This document shows positions 19,137-25,918 of a stretch of 64,000 nucleotides of DNA, in pieces; positions within the stretch are counted from its first letter, which is position 1; every line of letters begins with the position of its first letter. The notes under the pieces are model-generated. The model had not been told where the DNA came from. It did no database searches and saw nothing but the letters and a program-made list of their open reading frames with translations. Both the position numbers and the translations under genes were made by a program. Source of the stretch: Anaerocolumna sp. AGMB13025 (GTDB taxonomy: Bacteria > Bacillota > Clostridia > Lachnospirales > Lachnospiraceae); contig NZ_CP121445.1 of the NCBI RefSeq assembly GCF_029689925.1, positions 5,440,501 through 5,504,500 of the forward strand. Direction: 5' to 3'.

Positions 19137-20144
19137 TTAAAGCTTCTTAACACTACTTCGTATAACCAAGTCAGTCCCTACTTCTATCTTTGTAAGTCCT
19201 ATAAGTGCTTTTTTCATATCCACTATTGTATTGGCTGCAATGACACCTAGCAGGTATTTGGGAATCTGCACGGTGGTAAGTGGCGGGTCTGTCATTTCTG
19301 CAAAAGCCATGTTGTCAAAACCAACAATGGATATGTCGTCTGGAACCCGGTATCCCAGCTCCTTTAACGCTTTCACAGCGCATAATGCTACAACATCATT
19401 ATCTGAAAAAAAGGCTGTCGGTAACTTCTCTTTTCCTTCAAAATTTTTCTTAAGCTCCCTATACACAGGCTCACTTCCCTTTGCTGAAATATCTATAATA
19501 TCTTCACTTTCTATGTATATACCACAGAGCTCGGCTGCTCTTTTGTAACCAAAATACCGTTCCTTAAAATTCTTGGTATGATTTGCGATATGTAAATAAC
19601 CAATTCGTTTATGACCCATATCCACGAGATATTTGACCGCTTCATAAACACCTTTTTCATTATTTATGGTAATACAGTTTATCTTCTTATTCTCCAGGTA
19701 GTTATCGATTATGACCAGGGGTACATTGCAATGGTCAAAAATACTAATCTGATCTTCCTCCAGATCCGTTGCCAGAATCAATATGCCCTCTGGATTTCCC
19801 TTGCAGTACTCAACTACTTCTTCTCTGGTTGTTTTCCCATCCATATAGGAAATCATAAGGTTAAAGCCTCTTGCCTTAATCTGGCTTTCCACTCCCTCTA
19901 TAATCTCAGAAAAGAATTGAGAGTCTTCTGTCTCCTCTGTTGTTTTTCTATGTATGATAAACAAATAACTTTTCTTTTCCTCTTTCTTATCAATAATTAA
20001 CTCTTCATATCCTAACTCCCTGACTGCCTTTTTCACTCTGTTTCGTGTTGCTTCACTAATCCCCGGTTTATTATTAAGTACTAAAGATACTGTAGATGGC
20101 GATAAATTCATTAAACCAGCCAACTCCTTGACTTTAATCCTCAT
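19137..20144 (-). CDS. LacI-family transcriptional regulator
   Basis: This 335-residue protein has an N-terminal LacI helix-turn-helix (VKELAGLMNLSPSTVSLVLN, about 5-24), a hinge and a periplasmic-binding-like effector domain ending with VIRSSVKKL. It probably represses part of the sugar locus and responds to an intracellular sugar. It lies upstream of the YesM/YesN genes on the same strand. GGGAGGG precedes the ATG. AT-rich palindromes just upstream may be its own operators. Confidence 0.93.
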   Translation of the reverse strand: MRIKVKELAGLMNLSPSTVSLVLNNKPGISEATRNRVKKAVRELGYEELIIDKKEEKKSYLFIIHRKTTEETEDSQFFSEIIEGVESQIKARGFNLMISYMDGKTTREEVVEYCKGNPEGILILATDLEEDQISIFDHCNVPLVIIDNYLENKKINCITINNEKGVYEAVKYLVDMGHKRIGYLHIANHTKNFKERYFGYKRAAELCGIYIESEDIIDISAKGSEPVYRELKKNFEGKEKLPTAFFSDNDVVALCAVKALKELGYRVPDDISIVGFDNMAFAEMTDPPLTTVQIPKYLLGVIAANTIVDMKKALIGLTKIEVGTDLVIRSSVKKL

Positions 20145-20775
20145 ATTTTCCCTCCCATTTGTAAATAATTTATAAATTATTTAGTATCATTTATAAATTA
20201 TTGAACTGCTTCTTACATATGAATCTTTGATAATTATCGGCTTGTTTTGTAATAATCTTTAATTTTTGTTCGTATTCCTATGCTTAATTGTACATATTTA
20301 ACTCAACAAAATCAATATGCAATTAATAGCACTTTAACTTTTTATTCGTTTTTATTTAATTTTATTTAATTTCATTTAATTTTCCTTTGATTCCATTTAA
20401 ACAAATTAAGCATCTAGACTCTAATTAAATAAATAGCAATTAGTAATCTAATATCGCTTAAAGAAATATAATATACAGATACTTTATCCATCTCTCATAA
20501 GTCTGCTTTGTATTAATAAGACTGCTTGCATTAATAAGTCTGCTTTTTATTAATAAGTCTGCTTTGTATTAATAAGTCTGCCTTGTATTAATAAGTTGCT
20601 TTGTATGAATGCAGTATTGTTTAATCTGTTTCTATAGTAATTTTAATGTAACTTTATTGAAAAACACAGGTTCCTATGCTAAACTGTAATTGCGATATTT
20701 AATGGATTTTAATTGAATAGTCACAACTTATTACGAAGAAAAAAATAAAATAACTGATAAGGGAAAGAGGTTTCT
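20145..20775. other. 631-bp divergent intergenic region
   Basis: No gene is seen between the LacI regulator and the zinc-ribbon gene. At 20164-20181 lies a perfect 18-bp palindrome, AATAATTTATAAATTATT, with a second partial copy at about 20187-20202; either could be a regulator site close to the lacI-like start. At 20341-20400 a loose TTTTATTTAA repeat occurs, and at 20499-20610 a 19-bp tandem array. Confidence 0.55.
20499..20610. repeat. Tandem array of about six 19-bp units
   Basis: The unit is close to AAGTCTGCTTTGTATTAAT, with single changes between copies (CTTGCATT, CTTTTTATT, CCTTGTATT). It has the same unit length as the array at 3633-3874 but an unrelated sequence. It is noncoding and lies about 170 bp upstream of the zinc-ribbon gene. 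Confidence 0.85.
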
Positions 20776-20988
20776 ATGAAATGTCCATCATGTGGTTCTG
20801 ATCAGTGTCAAATAGTTGAGGAATTCGAGTCCCAGCAAAAGGGCTTTGGATTTTTTAAAGGCTGCTGCGGCTTTTTGGTTCTTGGTCCCATTGGCTGGTT
20901 ATGCGGTCTATGCGGTATGGGAAAAGGTCATACTTCAAAAAAAGCATTTTGGGTATGCAATCACTGCGGCAGAAAATTCCGGGTATAA
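20776..20988 (+). CDS. Small zinc-ribbon protein with a hydrophobic hinge
   Basis: This 70-residue protein has CPSCGS at residues 3-8 and CNHCGRKF at the C-terminus, the two halves of one zinc ribbon. Between them is a Gly/Cys-rich hydrophobic stretch (GFFKGCCGFLVLGPIGWLCG) that could dip into the membrane, as in LITAF-type proteins. The ATG follows GGGAAAGAGG. It lies just before the DUF2085 gene and both read toward sigH. Function unknown. Confidence 0.8.
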   Translation: MKCPSCGSDQCQIVEEFESQQKGFGFFKGCCGFLVLGPIGWLCGLCGMGKGHTSKKAFWVCNHCGRKFRV

Positions 20989-20994
20989 GTATTG

Positions 20995-21378
20995 ATGAAA
21001 AGACAAGAACAAGTATCCACCCAAAGGGGTTACCGCTTATGGCGTAAGTTTATGACTCTGGGAGAACATACCGGCTGCCATCAACTGCCAGAACGCAGCT
21101 TTTTTATAAATGGCTATCAATTGCCTGTATGTGCCAGGTGCACCGGTGTAATCCTTGGTTATCTGGCTGCTCTTCCAGGTATTTGGTATAACAAAACTAA
21201 TAGTTTTTTCTCTGTATTCGGTTGTCTTATCATGCTAACTGATTGGGGACTTCAAGCCTTAACTATACGACCCTCTACAAATAAAAGGCGTTTAATCACC
21301 GGCATCCTCGGTGGTTATGGTATAATGACCCTTCAACTTGCCCTACTCAAAAAAATTATTAAACTGTTGCAACATTAA
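20995..21378 (+). CDS. DUF2085 membrane protein
   Basis: This roughly 127-residue protein carries the DUF2085 core GCHQLPERSFFINGYQLPVCARCTG, with a conserved His and Cys-x-x-Cys, then hydrophobic helices. The family is found in Firmicutes and lacks a defined function; the Cys/His set suggests metal binding at the membrane. It starts a few bases after the zinc-ribbon stop; a TTG one codon earlier could serve too. It is 20 nt upstream of sigH and likely cotranscribed. Confidence 0.88.
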   Translation: MKRQEQVSTQRGYRLWRKFMTLGEHTGCHQLPERSFFINGYQLPVCARCTGVILGYLAALPGIWYNKTNSFFSVFGCLIMLTDWGLQALTIRPSTNKRRLITGILGGYGIMTLQLALLKKIIKLLQH

Positions 21379-21398
21379 ATCAAGAAAGGTAGAACACA

Positions 21399-22031
21399 AT
21401 GCTGGAAGAAAAGATGGATGCTTTATCCGATGAGGATATTATTGCCTTAATACGGGACAACGATCCGGATGCCATGGATTATATGCTTAACCGTTATAAA
21501 AACCTGGTAAGAAAAAAAGCCAAAGCTCTTTACCTAATCGGCGGCGATAAGGACGATTTAATACAGGAAGGTATGATCGGTCTTTATAAAGCCATCCGGG
21601 ATTATAATCCGGATAAAGACAATTCCTTCCATAACTTTGCAGATTTATGCATTTCAAGACAAATATACAGCGCTATTAAAGCTTCCAACCGTAAAAAAAA
21701 TCTCCCACTGAATACTTATGTGTCCTTATATACCCCTGCATACAGCGAAAACACTGACTTTGAAGACAAAGAATCCCTGTTAGATCTGATGTATGAAAAT
21801 AAAATTTCAAATCCTGAGCAATTAGTTATTGACAAAGAGAGTACTAATATGTTAGAATATGAACTCGTAAGGCACTTAAGCCAATTCGAAAAAGACGTTC
21901 TTGATTTATACTTGTTTGATTTTAATTATCTGCAGATAGCTGACAAGTTAAAAAAAGAACCTAAATCAATTGACAATGCCCTGCAGCGTATCAAACTTAA
22001 GTTGAACAAAGTTTTAAAAGAATTATATTAA
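21399..22031 (+). CDS. sigH: RNA polymerase sporulation sigma factor SigH
   Basis: This 210-residue protein fits SigH (sigma-30), which opens the transition to sporulation and post-exponential genes. Region 2 is clear (LVRKKAKALYLIGGDKDDLIQEGMIGLYKAIRDYNPDKDNSFHNFA), followed by CISRQIYSAIKASNRKKN. Region 4 near the C-terminus has LSQFEKDVLDLYL and a helix-turn-helix QIADKLKKEPKSIDNALQRIK. AAAGG lies about 9 nt before the ATG. The tRNA-Thr gene follows after 9 nt. A host sporulation factor here is relevant because the prophage next door encodes a Spo0A-like protein. Confidence 0.93.
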   Translation: MLEEKMDALSDEDIIALIRDNDPDAMDYMLNRYKNLVRKKAKALYLIGGDKDDLIQEGMIGLYKAIRDYNPDKDNSFHNFADLCISRQIYSAIKASNRKKNLPLNTYVSLYTPAYSENTDFEDKESLLDLMYENKISNPEQLVIDKESTNMLEYELVRHLSQFEKDVLDLYLFDFNYLQIADKLKKEPKSIDNALQRIKLKLNKVLKELY

Positions 22032-22040
22032 GTACTACCC

Positions 22041-22113
22041 GCCCCCGTAGCTCAGTCGGTAGAGCGTTACCTTGGTAAGGTAAAGGTCTCGAGTTCAAGT
22101 CTCGTCGGGAGCT
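22041..22113 (+). tRNA. tRNA-Thr, anticodon GGT (prophage attachment gene)
   Basis: The D stem GCTC/GAGC, anticodon stem TTACC/GGTAA with loop TTGGTAA, and T loop TTCAAGT are all intact, giving anticodon GGT (Thr). The acceptor stem GCCCCCG/CGGGAGC has a C3-A70 mismatch; a T at position 3 would pair. From 22071 on the gene lies in the 45-bp attachment core, so its 3' part was exchanged on integration, and the gene remains whole. CCA is not encoded. Confidence 0.93.
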
Positions 22114-22115
22114 TC
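22071..22115 (+). repeat. attL core (45-bp direct repeat)
   Basis: These 45 bases, from the anticodon arm of tRNA-Thr to two bases past its 3' end, recur exactly at 62585-62629 next to the integrase gene. The copies differ on both flanks (C versus G on the left, G versus T on the right). This is the classic outcome of tyrosine-integrase insertion into a tRNA gene. The two copies are 40,514 bp apart, which is the prophage length. Confidence 0.97.
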
Positions 22116-22153
22116 GCTAAAATCAATAGGTTTAGTTGTTTTACATATTATGA

Positions 22154-22177
22154 GTTCAATCAATGGTTCAATCAAAT
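22154..22177 (+). repeat. Candidate integrase arm site, left end
   Basis: A 24-bp block is made of two GTTCAATCAA copies separated by TG. The identical block is at 62459-62482, inside the other prophage end and in the same orientation. Position on both sides of the core, 39 and about 100 bp away, fits arm-type integrase binding sites. Confidence 0.75.
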
Positions 22178-22187
22178 ATAAACTTTA

Positions 22188-22218
22188 ACCCTGTGTCATC
22201 TATGATACAGGGTTTTTT
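22188..22218 (+). terminator. Rho-independent terminator after tRNA-Thr
   Basis: ACCCTGTGTCAT and ATGATACAGGGT are complementary and are followed by TTTTTTATT. It lies on the phage side of attL and therefore ends the tRNA-Thr transcript in the lysogen, replacing the host terminator now stranded beyond attR. Confidence 0.85.
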
Positions 22219-22381
22219 ATTGTATAAATATTAATATAGGAAGAAACTCATACTTATTCTACTAAACAAGGAAATACTCTGTACTATTTTCCCTGTTTTG
22301 TACCAAAATGTGCTCCCTTAATTTCCTTTTAGTAAGCGGAATTTTTATTGACAATTTATCCAATATATCCCATACTATTGA

Positions 22382-22387
22382 TATAAT
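22382..22387 (+). promoter_or_regulatory. Extended -10 promoter of the first secreted-protein gene
   Basis: TGATATAAT gives a TATAAT box with the TG extension, 20 nt before the AGGAGGG-led start at 22408. The -35 region (TCCAAT at 17 nt) is poor, which the extended -10 can compensate. The gene thus probably stays on in the lysogen. Confidence 0.55.
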
Positions 22388-22407
22388 ATTACATAGGAGG
22401 GTTATAT

Positions 22408-23028
22408 ATGAAGAAAGTTTTATCAATGCTAATGACGTTTGTAATCCTGTTTTCATTAGCATTACCGGCAAATGCTGAGGCTGCTGTTAAGATCAGTAAG
22501 ACAAGCCTTACATTAACTGTAGGCAATAAAGCAACACTGAAAATTACGGGCACTACGAAAGAAGTTAAATGGTCAACAAGTAAAAAATCTGTCGCCACGG
22601 TATCCAAGGGTAAAGTTATAGCTAAAAAAGCCGGGTCAACCACGATAACTGGTATCGTGGAGGGCAAAAAATATACTTGTAAAGTAAAAGTAGTTGATAA
22701 GAAAACCGCATCAGTTGAAAGTATATCCGATGTTGTTGATTTCTTAAAAGATAAGGGATATATAAAAGGGAATGAAACTAAGATGGATGCTTCGATGATT
22801 GGCGGAATATCCGGAGTAAAATATAAAGATTCCAAGATAGAAATATATGAATATGACACTAATTCAGATACGTATAAATCCTTAGTTAAAACAAATAAAG
22901 TTATGATTGAAGGCTTAAATATCGAAATGACAATGAGTGCTGTAAATGGAAAATTTGCATTATATTGTGAAGAGGCGGATAATAAAGATGATATTATTAA
23001 AACCTTTAATAGTTTATCAGTTGAATAA
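22408..23028 (+). CDS. Secreted protein with bacterial Ig-like (BIG2) domain
   Basis: This 206-residue protein has a signal peptide (MKKVLSMLMTFVILFSLALP, cleavage after ANA or AEA near 26). Next is a BIG2-type domain (about 28-98, ISKTSLTLTVGNKATLKIT through VKWSTSKKSVATVSKGKVIAKKAGSTTIT). A unique C-terminal part of about 100 residues follows (DVVDFLKDKGYIKGNETKMDAS onward). BIG2 domains usually occur in surface proteins. It lies inside the prophage next to attL, opposite in strand to the late genes, with its own promoter and a terminator after it. This suggests lysogenic conversion: a gene that alters the host surface or secretome. Function unknown. Confidence 0.85.
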   Translation: MKKVLSMLMTFVILFSLALPANAEAAVKISKTSLTLTVGNKATLKITGTTKEVKWSTSKKSVATVSKGKVIAKKAGSTTITGIVEGKKYTCKVKVVDKKTASVESISDVVDFLKDKGYIKGNETKMDASMIGGISGVKYKDSKIEIYEYDTNSDTYKSLVKTNKVMIEGLNIEMTMSAVNGKFALYCEEADNKDDIIKTFNSLSVE

Positions 23029-23094
23029 AGCTATTGTACCTTATTCCACACCATGATATAATAACTTTACTCCCCTCTAAAAACATTAGAGGTT

Positions 23095-23124
23095 TCCCGG
23101 ATCTTAATGACCCGGGATTTTTTT
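23095..23124 (+). terminator. Rho-independent terminator
   Basis: TCCCGG and CCGGGA pair across an 11-nt loop and are followed by a run of seven T. It closes the BIG2 protein unit. The rest of the 315-bp gap up to 23343 holds the promoter and leader of the next gene. Confidence 0.85.
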
Positions 23125-23181
23125 GCATGTTTTTATTGAAATATGTAGAATATGCAAAAAACGCAGCATATATGTATAATA

Positions 23182-23210
23182 TTGACAGTTTTGGGTAAAT
23201 ATGTTAGTAT
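23182..23210 (+). promoter_or_regulatory. Sigma-A promoter TTGACA-N17-TAGTAT
   Basis: The -35 box is perfect (23182-23187), the spacer is 17 nt and the -10 is TAGTAT (23205-23210) with a TG extension. It should drive the secreted-protein gene at 23344 through a leader of about 125 nt. Confidence 0.75.
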
Positions 23211-23343
23211 TGTCTCATGTCTTGTAATCATGCATCATAAATATTATAGTATTCTCTAAATTCAAGGATGGAGAAACTTTAATATAGAGATAAGGAAGTG
23301 TAACTAATTAACTACAGAAAATGTAGAAAGGTGGTTATTTATT

Positions 23344-23805
23344 ATGAAAAAAATCAAAAAAATGTTATCCAGAATTCTTGCTTTAGCTTTAGTTGCTGTA
23401 TTTTTTACAGCTCCAACTTCAGCATTGGCTGCTACACCACAGCCAGTGTTAGTTACTGATGATTGGTGGATTAAGGCGTATGAATATCAACCAACCCCGT
23501 TAATCGTAAAAACAGGATTTGCTGCAACATTACATAATACAACACGATCTGATAATAAGTGGTATATGCCGGCAGATAAAGAAATTAGCTTTGATATAAC
23601 ATTTGCATACCCCTGCTCATACAAAGTCATAATACTAAGAAATGGTGTAAATGATGTATATTATAGCAATGAATTTTATAATTCAACACATACTTATATA
23701 GAGTTGCCAGCTACGCCGACAGACGGGTATTATCAATTAGCAGTAATTGCTTTATCTGATACTATAGCGGTAAAAGAATATTTGGGGTTCTTTTACACCA
23801 ATTAA
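23344..23805 (+). CDS. Small secreted protein of unknown function
   Basis: This 153-residue protein has a signal peptide (MKKIKKMLSRILALALVAVF, cleavage probably after ALA near residue 29). The mature part is rich in Tyr, Thr and aromatic residues and looks like an all-beta, possibly Ig-like or fimbria-like fold (WWIKAYEYQPTPLIVKTG; YKVIILRNGVNDVYYSNEFY; GYYQLAVIALSD). I recognise no family. AGAAAGGTGG precedes the ATG. It has its own promoter and terminator and sits with the BIG2 gene at the attL edge, the usual place for lysogenic-conversion genes. Confidence 0.8.
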   Translation: MKKIKKMLSRILALALVAVFFTAPTSALAATPQPVLVTDDWWIKAYEYQPTPLIVKTGFAATLHNTTRSDNKWYMPADKEISFDITFAYPCSYKVIILRNGVNDVYYSNEFYNSTHTYIELPATPTDGYYQLAVIALSDTIAVKEYLGFFYTN

Positions 23806-23847
23806 AAATGTAATTTAACTATTAGCTATATTTTGTTTCTTTAACCT

Positions 23848-23875
23848 AAGGCTGCCGAAAGGCAGCCTTTCAGTT
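23848..23875. terminator. Bidirectional terminator
   Basis: AAGGCTGCC GAAA GGCAGCCTT is a perfect 9-bp stem with a GAAA tetraloop. It separates the plus-strand secreted-protein gene from the convergent minus-strand late operon, whose last gene (endolysin) ends at 23886. Confidence 0.9.
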
Positions 23876-23885
23876 TTAATTACAT

Positions 23886-24743
23886 TCACTTAACTAATGC
23901 CTCTCTGGTCCCTGGACCAACTATCCACCCTGTGTTTCTGCCGTCTTGATTCCACTTCTTTTGTTTCCAGTACATTAATACTGCAATTCTTAATCCATCG
24001 TCATATATCCCGTTTATCTTAAATGGTAAATACGGGCAATCAATTCCTGATTTGTTAATCTGTTCTTGTAACCACTTAATATCTTCTTTTGGCGAGTTTC
24101 TGGTTACGTTGTCTTTTGGCATTTGTGTTTTCCCCCTATATGTAACTCCAAAGTATTTACATATTCCCCTGCAGGTTGCCTCAGCATCCGCCCTCTGAAA
24201 TTCCGGGTCCAGCATGGTCTTAGCTTCTATAAGGTTGTCCATGAATCCGGATTCCGTAAGAATTGCAGGCATATTCGTGTTATGAAGTACCGCTATATTA
24301 ATACCTGCCTGTACAATATCTGCTTTAACACCCCTGTCTTCCCTTTTATGGGCCTGTACCAGTTCAGCCTGCACCAGATCAGCTAATTTTTGAGTTTTTG
24401 AGGTGGCATACTGTGAGATAATTGTTTCTATACCGTTAGCACCGCCCCATTTTCCTGTTGCTGCATTATAGTGCTTGGATATAAATGCATCTGCCTTAGC
24501 ATTATTTGCGGCGGTATATCGATCTTTTAACGGTACATCGTCAGTCCCTGGGCTAACACTAATTGTATCAAAACCACACCGTTTTAAAGCAGCGATAAGG
24601 TATTCGGCAGCCGGTTTATTAAATTCCTTTTCGTGGATAACTTCGCCTTTCTTTTTACCGAACCAATCTTCCGGTATGGCAGGTGTCCTCTTCCCTGGTG
24701 TCTCCATTCCATGTCCACTATCAACTGCAATTAAATAAGCCAT
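23886..24743 (-). CDS. Endolysin, N-acetylmuramoyl-L-alanine amidase
   Basis: This 285-residue protein has an N-terminal Amidase_3 zinc domain (about 1-200): VDSGHG (H11), HEKEFN, ISKHYNA and ILTESGFMDN carry the expected zinc ligands and catalytic Glu. The C-terminal 80 residues (DIKWLQEQINKSG, FKINGIYDDGLRIAVLMYW, VGPGTREAL) look like a peptidoglycan-binding repeat. It cuts cell-wall peptides from muramic acid at lysis. It follows the holin gene by 2 nt and is the last late gene before the terminator. Confidence 0.93.
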   Translation of the reverse strand: MAYLIAVDSGHGMETPGKRTPAIPEDWFGKKKGEVIHEKEFNKPAAEYLIAALKRCGFDTISVSPGTDDVPLKDRYTAANNAKADAFISKHYNAATGKWGGANGIETIISQYATSKTQKLADLVQAELVQAHKREDRGVKADIVQAGINIAVLHNTNMPAILTESGFMDNLIEAKTMLDPEFQRADAEATCRGICKYFGVTYRGKTQMPKDNVTRNSPKEDIKWLQEQINKSGIDCPYLPFKINGIYDDGLRIAVLMYWKQKKWNQDGRNTGWIVGPGTREALVK

Positions 24744-24745
24744 AC

Positions 24746-25021
24746 CTATTCCCCTTTCTTCCCATCTTTATCAACGAGATTTCGCATTGCCTCGTATAAT
24801 CCGGTACTGGCAAGACCGCTAATCATACCACCCAGGATGATGGCTGCATTGAAATTCGGGATATTAGTTAATACATTGATTATTGTACCAACCACCAACA
24901 TAATAGGCGGTATGTACTGGTTATTAATCTTTGGTATATAATTTTTTATTACGTAACCCAGGCATAAGCAAATGCCCAACACCACCAAGTTGATATACTC
25001 CATTAAAAATGATAAGTCCAT
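24746..25021 (-). CDS. Phage holin
   Basis: This 91-residue protein has a short outer N-terminus and two to three hydrophobic helices (LVVLGICLCLGYVIKNYIP; IPPIMLVVGTIINVLT; AAIILGGMISGLASTGLYEAM) followed by a charged tail KDGKKGE. The layout and the place directly before the amidase gene mark it as the holin that opens the membrane at lysis. Confidence 0.85.
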   Translation of the reverse strand: MDLSFLMEYINLVVLGICLCLGYVIKNYIPKINNQYIPPIMLVVGTIINVLTNIPNFNAAIILGGMISGLASTGLYEAMRNLVDKDGKKGE

Positions 25022-25042
25022 AAAATTACCTCTCTTTCTGGA

Positions 25043-25348
25043 CTATTCGTCCAAACCTCTTTTATAGTTTTCCATAACATCAAGCCGTTTATGGGCTTGC
25101 TTCGCTGATTCTTCAACCCGGATAATTCTCTCCCGGTCCTCTTTTACATCATTTTTTACATTAATCAATTCGGACTTGATTTCTGTTACACCGTTCCCGA
25201 TGTTCTCCAGCTTGACAATAACTGTTGTTAGCTCACTGGCATCCTGTTTCGCATCAGCTGTCTGATTTCTTTTTAGATTTGTTATTCCAGTATATATCCC
25301 ATACGCCAGGGATACACCAGAAATTAATAAAGCTACCTCTATTGTCAT
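25043..25348 (-). CDS. XhlA-like holin-associated membrane protein
   Basis: This roughly 101-residue protein has one N-terminal transmembrane helix (IEVALLISGVSLAYGIYTGI) and then a long coiled coil (TTVIVKLENIGNGVTEIKSELINVKNDVKEDRERIIRVEESAKQ). This is the plan of haemolysin XhlA-type proteins encoded beside holins. I chose the ATG at 25348, about 10 nt from AAAAGGAG; TTG codons upstream are possible. It is the first gene of the lysis trio. Confidence 0.75.
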   Translation of the reverse strand: MTIEVALLISGVSLAYGIYTGITNLKRNQTADAKQDASELTTVIVKLENIGNGVTEIKSELINVKNDVKEDRERIIRVEESAKQAHKRLDVMENYKRGLDE

Positions 25349-25374
25349 AGGCAATAAACTCCTTTTCAATAATA

Positions 25375-25405
25375 AAGCCCTATATGTTTTACCATATAAG
25401 GGCTT
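25375..25405 (-). terminator. Hairpin between xkdX-like and lysis genes
   Basis: AAGCCC TATATG and CATATA GGGCTT pair with one bulged A and a 6-nt loop. The T tract after it on the minus strand is weak (TTATTATT). It may attenuate late transcription before the lysis genes or mark a processing site. Confidence 0.4.
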
Positions 25406-25425
25406 CTATGTAGTAATATAACTGC

Positions 25426-25560
25426 CTACTCTGTGTAAGCTTCTCCGGTGATCTCCTGGTATTGCTCTGGTGTAATCACTTCTTTAATAACCGCGGTTTT
25501 AACCATTTGCTTATTCCAGAGCTTACGGTCATAGTTACGTTTAATTGTTTCAAATGTCAT
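25426..25560 (-). CDS. XkdX family small phage protein
   Basis: This 44-residue gene starts at ATG after AAGGAGG. The protein has WNKQMVKTAVIKEVITPEQY and ends ITGEAYTE, the pattern of the XkdX family found between tail-fibre and holin genes in Firmicute phages. Function unknown; probably linked to the tail tip or fibre. Confidence 0.88.
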   Translation of the reverse strand: MTFETIKRNYDRKLWNKQMVKTAVIKEVITPEQYQEITGEAYTE

Positions 25561-25574
25561 AATAGCTTACCTCC

Positions 25575-25907
25575 TTACATACTTAGTAAATTTTGAAATT
25601 CTAACGCTGCTGCTATTCTCTCTTCAGCGGTAGGTTCTGGTTCAGGCACAGGTGCATTTAAAATATCTTCTATAGTAGCTAAAGTATCCTCTATGGATAA
25701 GTCTAACTCTATACCTAAACGACTTTTTGTTGCACTTAGTAAATCTATAGAGTATAGCATAATACGGCTTTCATCTGTTTCTATAACTACGGGTTGACCT
25801 GTATTAACTACGGCATAGTTCATACCGACAATATCAGGCGTTGCTACCGCCATGTTAGGAAATATATACGTTTTTGTATTATCATAAAGCTCCACATATT
25901 TTTTCAT
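25575..25907 (-). CDS. Tail-fibre-associated protein
   Basis: This 110-residue protein has a globular N-terminal part and ends PEPEPTAEERIAAALEFQNL plus a few residues, a tail common in small proteins encoded between the last fibre gene and XkdX in clostridial prophages (XkdW-like position). It may help assemble or cap the fibre. AGGAGG precedes the ATG. No enzymatic motif is visible. Confidence 0.6.
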   Translation of the reverse strand: MKKYVELYDNTKTYIFPNMAVATPDIVGMNYAVVNTGQPVVIETDESRIMLYSIDLLSATKSRLGIELDLSIEDTLATIEDILNAPVPEPEPTAEERIAAALEFQNLLSM

Positions 25908-25918
25908 ATTAATCCTCC

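Noticed and set aside
20164..20202. Confident LacI operator upstream of the lacI-like gene
   Set aside because: The palindrome is perfect but purely A/T and lacks the central CG usual for LacI-family sites, so it is only mentioned within the intergenic entry.
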